Shown in pieces: positions 31,402-34,342 of a stretch of 34,342 nucleotides of DNA. The position numbers and the translations under genes were made by a program. How positions within the stretch are numbered: the first letter of the stretch is position 1; every line of letters begins with the position of its first letter. This stretch comes from Prochlorococcus sp. AG-347-M15 (GTDB taxonomy: Bacteria > Cyanobacteriota > Cyanobacteriia > PCC-6307 > Cyanobiaceae). The stretch covers positions 1 to 34,342 of the forward strand of contig QCCS01000003.1 in NCBI GenBank assembly GCA_003281185.1, in the 5' to 3' direction. The notes under the pieces were generated by a model. That model worked only from the letters and a program-made list of their open reading frames with translations, made no database searches and had not been told where the DNA came from.

Positions 31402-32100
31402 TTATCTTTTATTATTTTTTATTATTTTTTTGATATTATATTTTTTTTCAAGGATATCAAATAAGAAAATTATGTAAAAAAATAACTCACAAAATTCTTC
31501 ATGTATAAGAAACATTATATTTGGATCAATTGTTCTTCTTATAATAGAACTTAAAAAAACATTGCATATATAAAAGCACAAGAAATAACCATATTTCCTT
31601 TCAAGAAAAAAATATTTAATTTTTTTAAATAAGGGAAAATAAGAACCAAAACCAAGAATAAAGAGTACCCCTATTAAAATAGATTGGTACATAATTAAAG
31701 TGAATTGGAAATCAAAAGGGTGGATAGTTAGTGTAAAAAGTTGATCCCCAAAAAAAGAAGTATTGTGTATGCTGAAACTTCCTTGAACATTTTTTACATT
31801 ATTAAAAAAATTTGTAATTAAAAAATTTAGTTCTTCAAATAAAATTACAATAATTAAAAATGAACGTAGATAAAATGTAAATGAATTAGAAACTTTCAAA
31901 AACATTTTTTTTAATTTGAAGGTAACGATTAAACAGTATCCCAAAATTAAATTTTGTAATGTTTGTACATAACCCAACTCACCATAGGGTTTCAAAAATC
32001 CATAATATTCTTCACCTCTTGTAAAATAAGTAAAGATCGTAAAAATTATTAGTAAAAAAGATAAAAAGAAATTAATTTTATGATTTTTTTTTAAAAGCAA
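31402..32100 (-). CDS. Multi-span membrane protein with EE...QG..HN motif, 232 residues
   Basis: Five or six hydrophobic segments. The central FEELNFLITNFF and NVQGSFSIHN and the later HEEFCELF resemble an uncharacterised bacterial membrane family with EE....N.QGE.N.HN and a later acidic E..E. I cannot name its function. ATG at 32100; a perfect CTACATT-ttc-AATGTAG hairpin (32126-32142) lies in its leader. Very AT-rich even for this genome. Confidence 0.55.
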   Translation of the reverse strand: MLLKKNHKINFFLSFLLIIFTIFTYFTRGEEYYGFLKPYGELGYVQTLQNLILGYCLIVTFKLKKMFLKVSNSFTFYLRSFLIIVILFEELNFLITNFFNNVKNVQGSFSIHNTSFFGDQLFTLTIHPFDFQFTLIMYQSILIGVLFILGFGSYFPLFKKIKYFFLERKYGYFLCFYICNVFLSSIIRRTIDPNIMFLIHEEFCELFFYIIFLFDILEKKYNIKKIIKNNKR

Positions 32101-32234
32101 AACCCGTGAAATATATTTAGATGAACTACATTTTCAATGTAGTAAGAAAGAGATAAATAAATTACCTTTTTTTATATTTTATCTCATAGCTTATCCTCTC
32201 AATTAATGTATAAATATTTTTTTAACTAAATGAT

Positions 32235-32372
32235 AATATTTAAAAGAGCATCAAAACTAGCTGAAGATTTTTCCTTAGAAGTTTATGGAACGGTTTAGGG
32301 AAAGTGCCTCGAAGATAAATAAGGAAAAGAAATTCAATCCAAGGTTTTTCAGTAAAATTAGGTTACAGCAGG
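32235..32372 (+). pseudogene. Decayed 3' part of the ABM-domain gene
   Basis: AATATTTAAAAGAGCATC, GAAGATTTTTCC, GTTTATGGAACGGTT, GTGCCTCGAAG and AAGGTTTTTCAGT.AAAATTAGG.TACAGCAG follow 29574-29713 of the intact gene closely, with small deletions, a TAG inside (ACGGTTTAG) and frameshifts. The downstream GGATCTAAATTGCTAAG may be a relic of the leader module found after the intact gene. Confidence 0.8.
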
Positions 32373-32490
32373 CATTTATTATTGGATCTAAATTGCTAAG
32401 TAATCGATAACAAATTGAAAAATATCAAAAACAGAACAAAACTTGATAACTATTTTTGATTGAACTAACCTAGAAAAAAATAAAAGAAAA

Positions 32491-33105
32491 ATGAAACTCT
32501 CAAAATCCTTAATTTCTTTATCAGTTGCAGCGATCTCTTTTACTCCTGTAGTGCAAGAAATTAGGGCTGATGATTATGAGAAAGGTTTTTATGCTTCTAT
32601 AGGTTTAGGAGCGGGTACTTATTCTGATCCACTTATAAATGGAACTCCCTTTTCATTATATTTCGATAGGGGTTTTAGTTACGAAGGAAGTCTTGGATAT
32701 GACTTTGGAAAGTATTTTAGAGTAGATGCAAGTTATACAAATACGACCTCAGATGTTCATGGTGCAAAAGAAGCTGTTTTTGGATCATACATCTTTAATG
32801 GATATTTAGATGTTCCTCTGGGAGATACAAAATGGACACCATTTGTAGGCATTGGATATGGTTGGACAAATGTTGATGTATCGAAATTATGTACTTCTGG
32901 AGGAGATGATGATTGTAAAGATGACGTCGCGACTTTAAGTTTAAGTGGAGGATTAAGTTATGCTATCAGTCCAGACGTTGAAATAACTGGTAAATACACA
33001 TATTTAGGATTTGACACTATTAACGTATGGGATGATGCTACTCATACAGTCGTTTCTGATTCCGACACACATTCCGTACATGTTGGATTAAGATTTAAAT
33101 TCTAA
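32491..33105 (+). CDS. Small outer-membrane beta-barrel protein, 204 residues
   Basis: Signal peptide MKLSKSLISLSVAAISFTPV with cleavage near IRA/DDY, then alternating strands (GFYASIGLGAGTYSD, YEGSLGYDFGKYFRVDASYT, VGIGYGWTNVDV) and a C-terminal HVGLRFKF ending in Phe. This is the OmpA/OmpW-like eight-strand barrel class, function unknown. Preceded by AAAAGAAAA with no strong SD. Confidence 0.72.
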   Translation: MKLSKSLISLSVAAISFTPVVQEIRADDYEKGFYASIGLGAGTYSDPLINGTPFSLYFDRGFSYEGSLGYDFGKYFRVDASYTNTTSDVHGAKEAVFGSYIFNGYLDVPLGDTKWTPFVGIGYGWTNVDVSKLCTSGGDDDCKDDVATLSLSGGLSYAISPDVEITGKYTYLGFDTINVWDDATHTVVSDSDTHSVHVGLRFKF

Positions 33106-33369
33106 AAATCATTCATCCTTATATTTAATACAAAAAGCAAGCAAATAATCACTAGAAAAATTTTTTGATTAATATCTAATATATTCCGCATATTATTAAC
33201 AAATATTTTTAATATAAAAATTACGAGTTTTACTTAAAATTTTAAATGAACTAAAAAATTTACCCATAGCAATTATTTTTGATTATATCGAAATCATCAA
33301 TTCTCAAATATTTCATTGAAATATATTCTAAATTTTAAAAATTTAATTCTTGCAATAATCAAAAAAAAC

Positions 33370-33825
33370 TCATTTAGTATTCATCCAAATACTTATTGCC
33401 TCTTTTAATTTTTTATGTTCTTTCAAATAGTCCGCCCGCAAAAATTTGCCTTTATTAGGAAACTCTATTCTTTTTATTTCTCCATCTACTTTGTAGTTAA
33501 TAAAATGGGCTGCAATAAATGGGAATTTGCTTGTTTCAAACATGTCCCAATAAGAAATAATATCTTTCTTATAGATCTTTTGCCGATCCATAATATTTAT
33601 GTGATCTTTGTTTAATTGAAACCAGCACTCCTCATATAGTTTTACAATAAGCTGTTTATTATGTTTGCCCTTTTCTCTCTTTGTTGGGCATCTAAATTTA
33701 ATTTTTTCTCTAAATTCAGTTAATAATTCATAATCAGATATTTTTGAAATTATTTCCGAATTGACCGTTGTCGGTAAAAAGAAGAAAGCAATGATTGGTA
33801 ATAGTAAATGTTTCATTTTTGTCAT
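33370..33825 (-). CDS. Secreted hypothetical protein, about 151 residues
   Basis: Start ATG at 33825 (another at 33816; a GTG at 33840 is less likely). Signal peptide MTKMKHLLLPIIAFFFLPTT with cleavage near NS/EI, then a basic, mostly helical mature part with two Cys (FRCPTKRE and EECWFQL), possibly a disulfide. No family recognised. Confidence 0.55.
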   Translation of the reverse strand: MTKMKHLLLPIIAFFFLPTTVNSEIISKISDYELLTEFREKIKFRCPTKREKGKHNKQLIVKLYEECWFQLNKDHINIMDRQKIYKKDIISYWDMFETSKFPFIAAHFINYKVDGEIKRIEFPNKGKFLRADYLKEHKKLKEAISIWMNTK

Positions 33826-33840
33826 TATAAAAACTAGCAC

Positions 33841-34342
33841 TACCTTATTTTCGACGAAAATCTATGCAATTTAAACCATGTATATTTATTATGTTGCAAT
33901 CTCATGCAGGCTTATACAATCCATGATCATTCATTCCCATCTTTTGAATTACTCTGCATCTCTTTCTAGGTTATAGTTTTATTTCAGCTCCATATCATAG
34001 GTTCTATCCTTTAGCCACAATAGTCATAGTTCGGGCTGTAAGTTATGAAAATTTGTAGGCCTCAAAATTTGCCAGAAAAATCCCTAAATATAACTAAGCA
34101 TTTAATTAATTAAAGATGAGTTTTTTTTAAGATGTTTATTCCAATTTGCCTTTGTTAATTCAACATAATGCTATATCTTCCGATTGAATTTAGTTTTTTC
34201 ATTGTTAATTTCATTTATTACAAGATCATCTAAGAAAAGAACTCTTATATTTTTTGCTTTTTGAGAACATTTCTTAAAACTTCTTAGATTTCAATTTCCT
34301 GAATATCAGTCAAATGTTTTTATTGAGTTTTCTAGTAATTTG
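33841..34342. other. Terminal non-coding stretch
   Basis: No convincing gene. A minus-strand frame at 34171-34290 is open for 39 codons (contains VLFLDDLVINEINNE) but has no start codon, so it may be the tail of a lost gene. A 22-codon plus frame from about 34044 is too short to support. Confidence 0.4.

Noticed and set aside
34171..34290. 39-codon open minus frame
   Set aside because: No start codon and no family match; at best a gene tail relic.

Overview
The window looks like chromosomal DNA of a high-light Prochlorococcus: very low GC, tiny intergenic gaps, marine-picocyanobacterial gene families (DUF2488, DUF1651, DUF3764, DUF3804, high-light-inducible proteins, psbY, crtH), TTG/GTG starts and many membrane proteins under 100 residues. 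The taxonomic call is inference from these families; no search was run.

Positions 1-17633 are mostly core genome. A minus-strand run pdxJ > DUF2488 > recC > isoprenylcysteine-methyltransferase-like gene > recB (cut by the left edge) is followed by plus-strand plsC-like, a TPR-like secreted protein, bolA and grxD. Next come an OmpR-type regulator that lacks its phosphoacceptor Asp, then crtH, trmFO and psbY on the minus strand, tRNA-Lys, a 35-residue hli gene and two tandem outer-membrane porins. The porins share an exact 1000-bp block covering most of each gene plus its terminator. Both leaders carry GUGUGAGGA over the Shine-Dalgarno, the complement of the loop of the cyanobacterial sRNA Yfr1.

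Positions 17634-31207 are a genomic island downstream of an intact tRNA-Pro(UGG). The 3' half of that tRNA recurs five times (22029, 23238, 25550, 28216, 31161), always starting at the anticodon stem, as left by serial integrations of tyrosine-recombinase elements of the tycheposon type. This cuts the island into five cassettes. Cassette A carries arsR, gap and arsJ (arsenate conversion to 1-arseno-3-phosphoglycerate and its export) plus a convergent pstS; matching ArsR-like palindromes stand before gap and before pstS. Cassettes B and C hold small hypothetical genes, DUF1651, a DsrE-like gene and a broken DUF1330 gene. Cassette D holds small membrane proteins, including a PsbF-like protein without the heme His, and a pair of related structured RNA candidates. 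Cassette E holds DUF3764, DUF3804, an ABM-domain protein, an Hli protein and DUF1651. I see no integrase gene in the window.

Two patterns go beyond gene content. First, a tandem doublet of a short word (period 10-12 bp) sits 72-75 bp after the tRNA copy that opens cassettes A, B, D and E; in A, B and D the same word recurs just before the next tRNA copy, and the word differs in each cassette. These look like recombinase arm sites, one set per former element. Second, a module of about 45 bp (TTGACAGTCGATCT, a -10-like AT stretch, a hairpin, a T-run, often then ATG) occurs at least six times in front of or between unrelated island genes.

Positions 31208-34342 hold a membrane protein, a decayed copy of the ABM gene, a small beta-barrel protein and a secreted protein of unknown function; the last 500 bases show no convincing gene.
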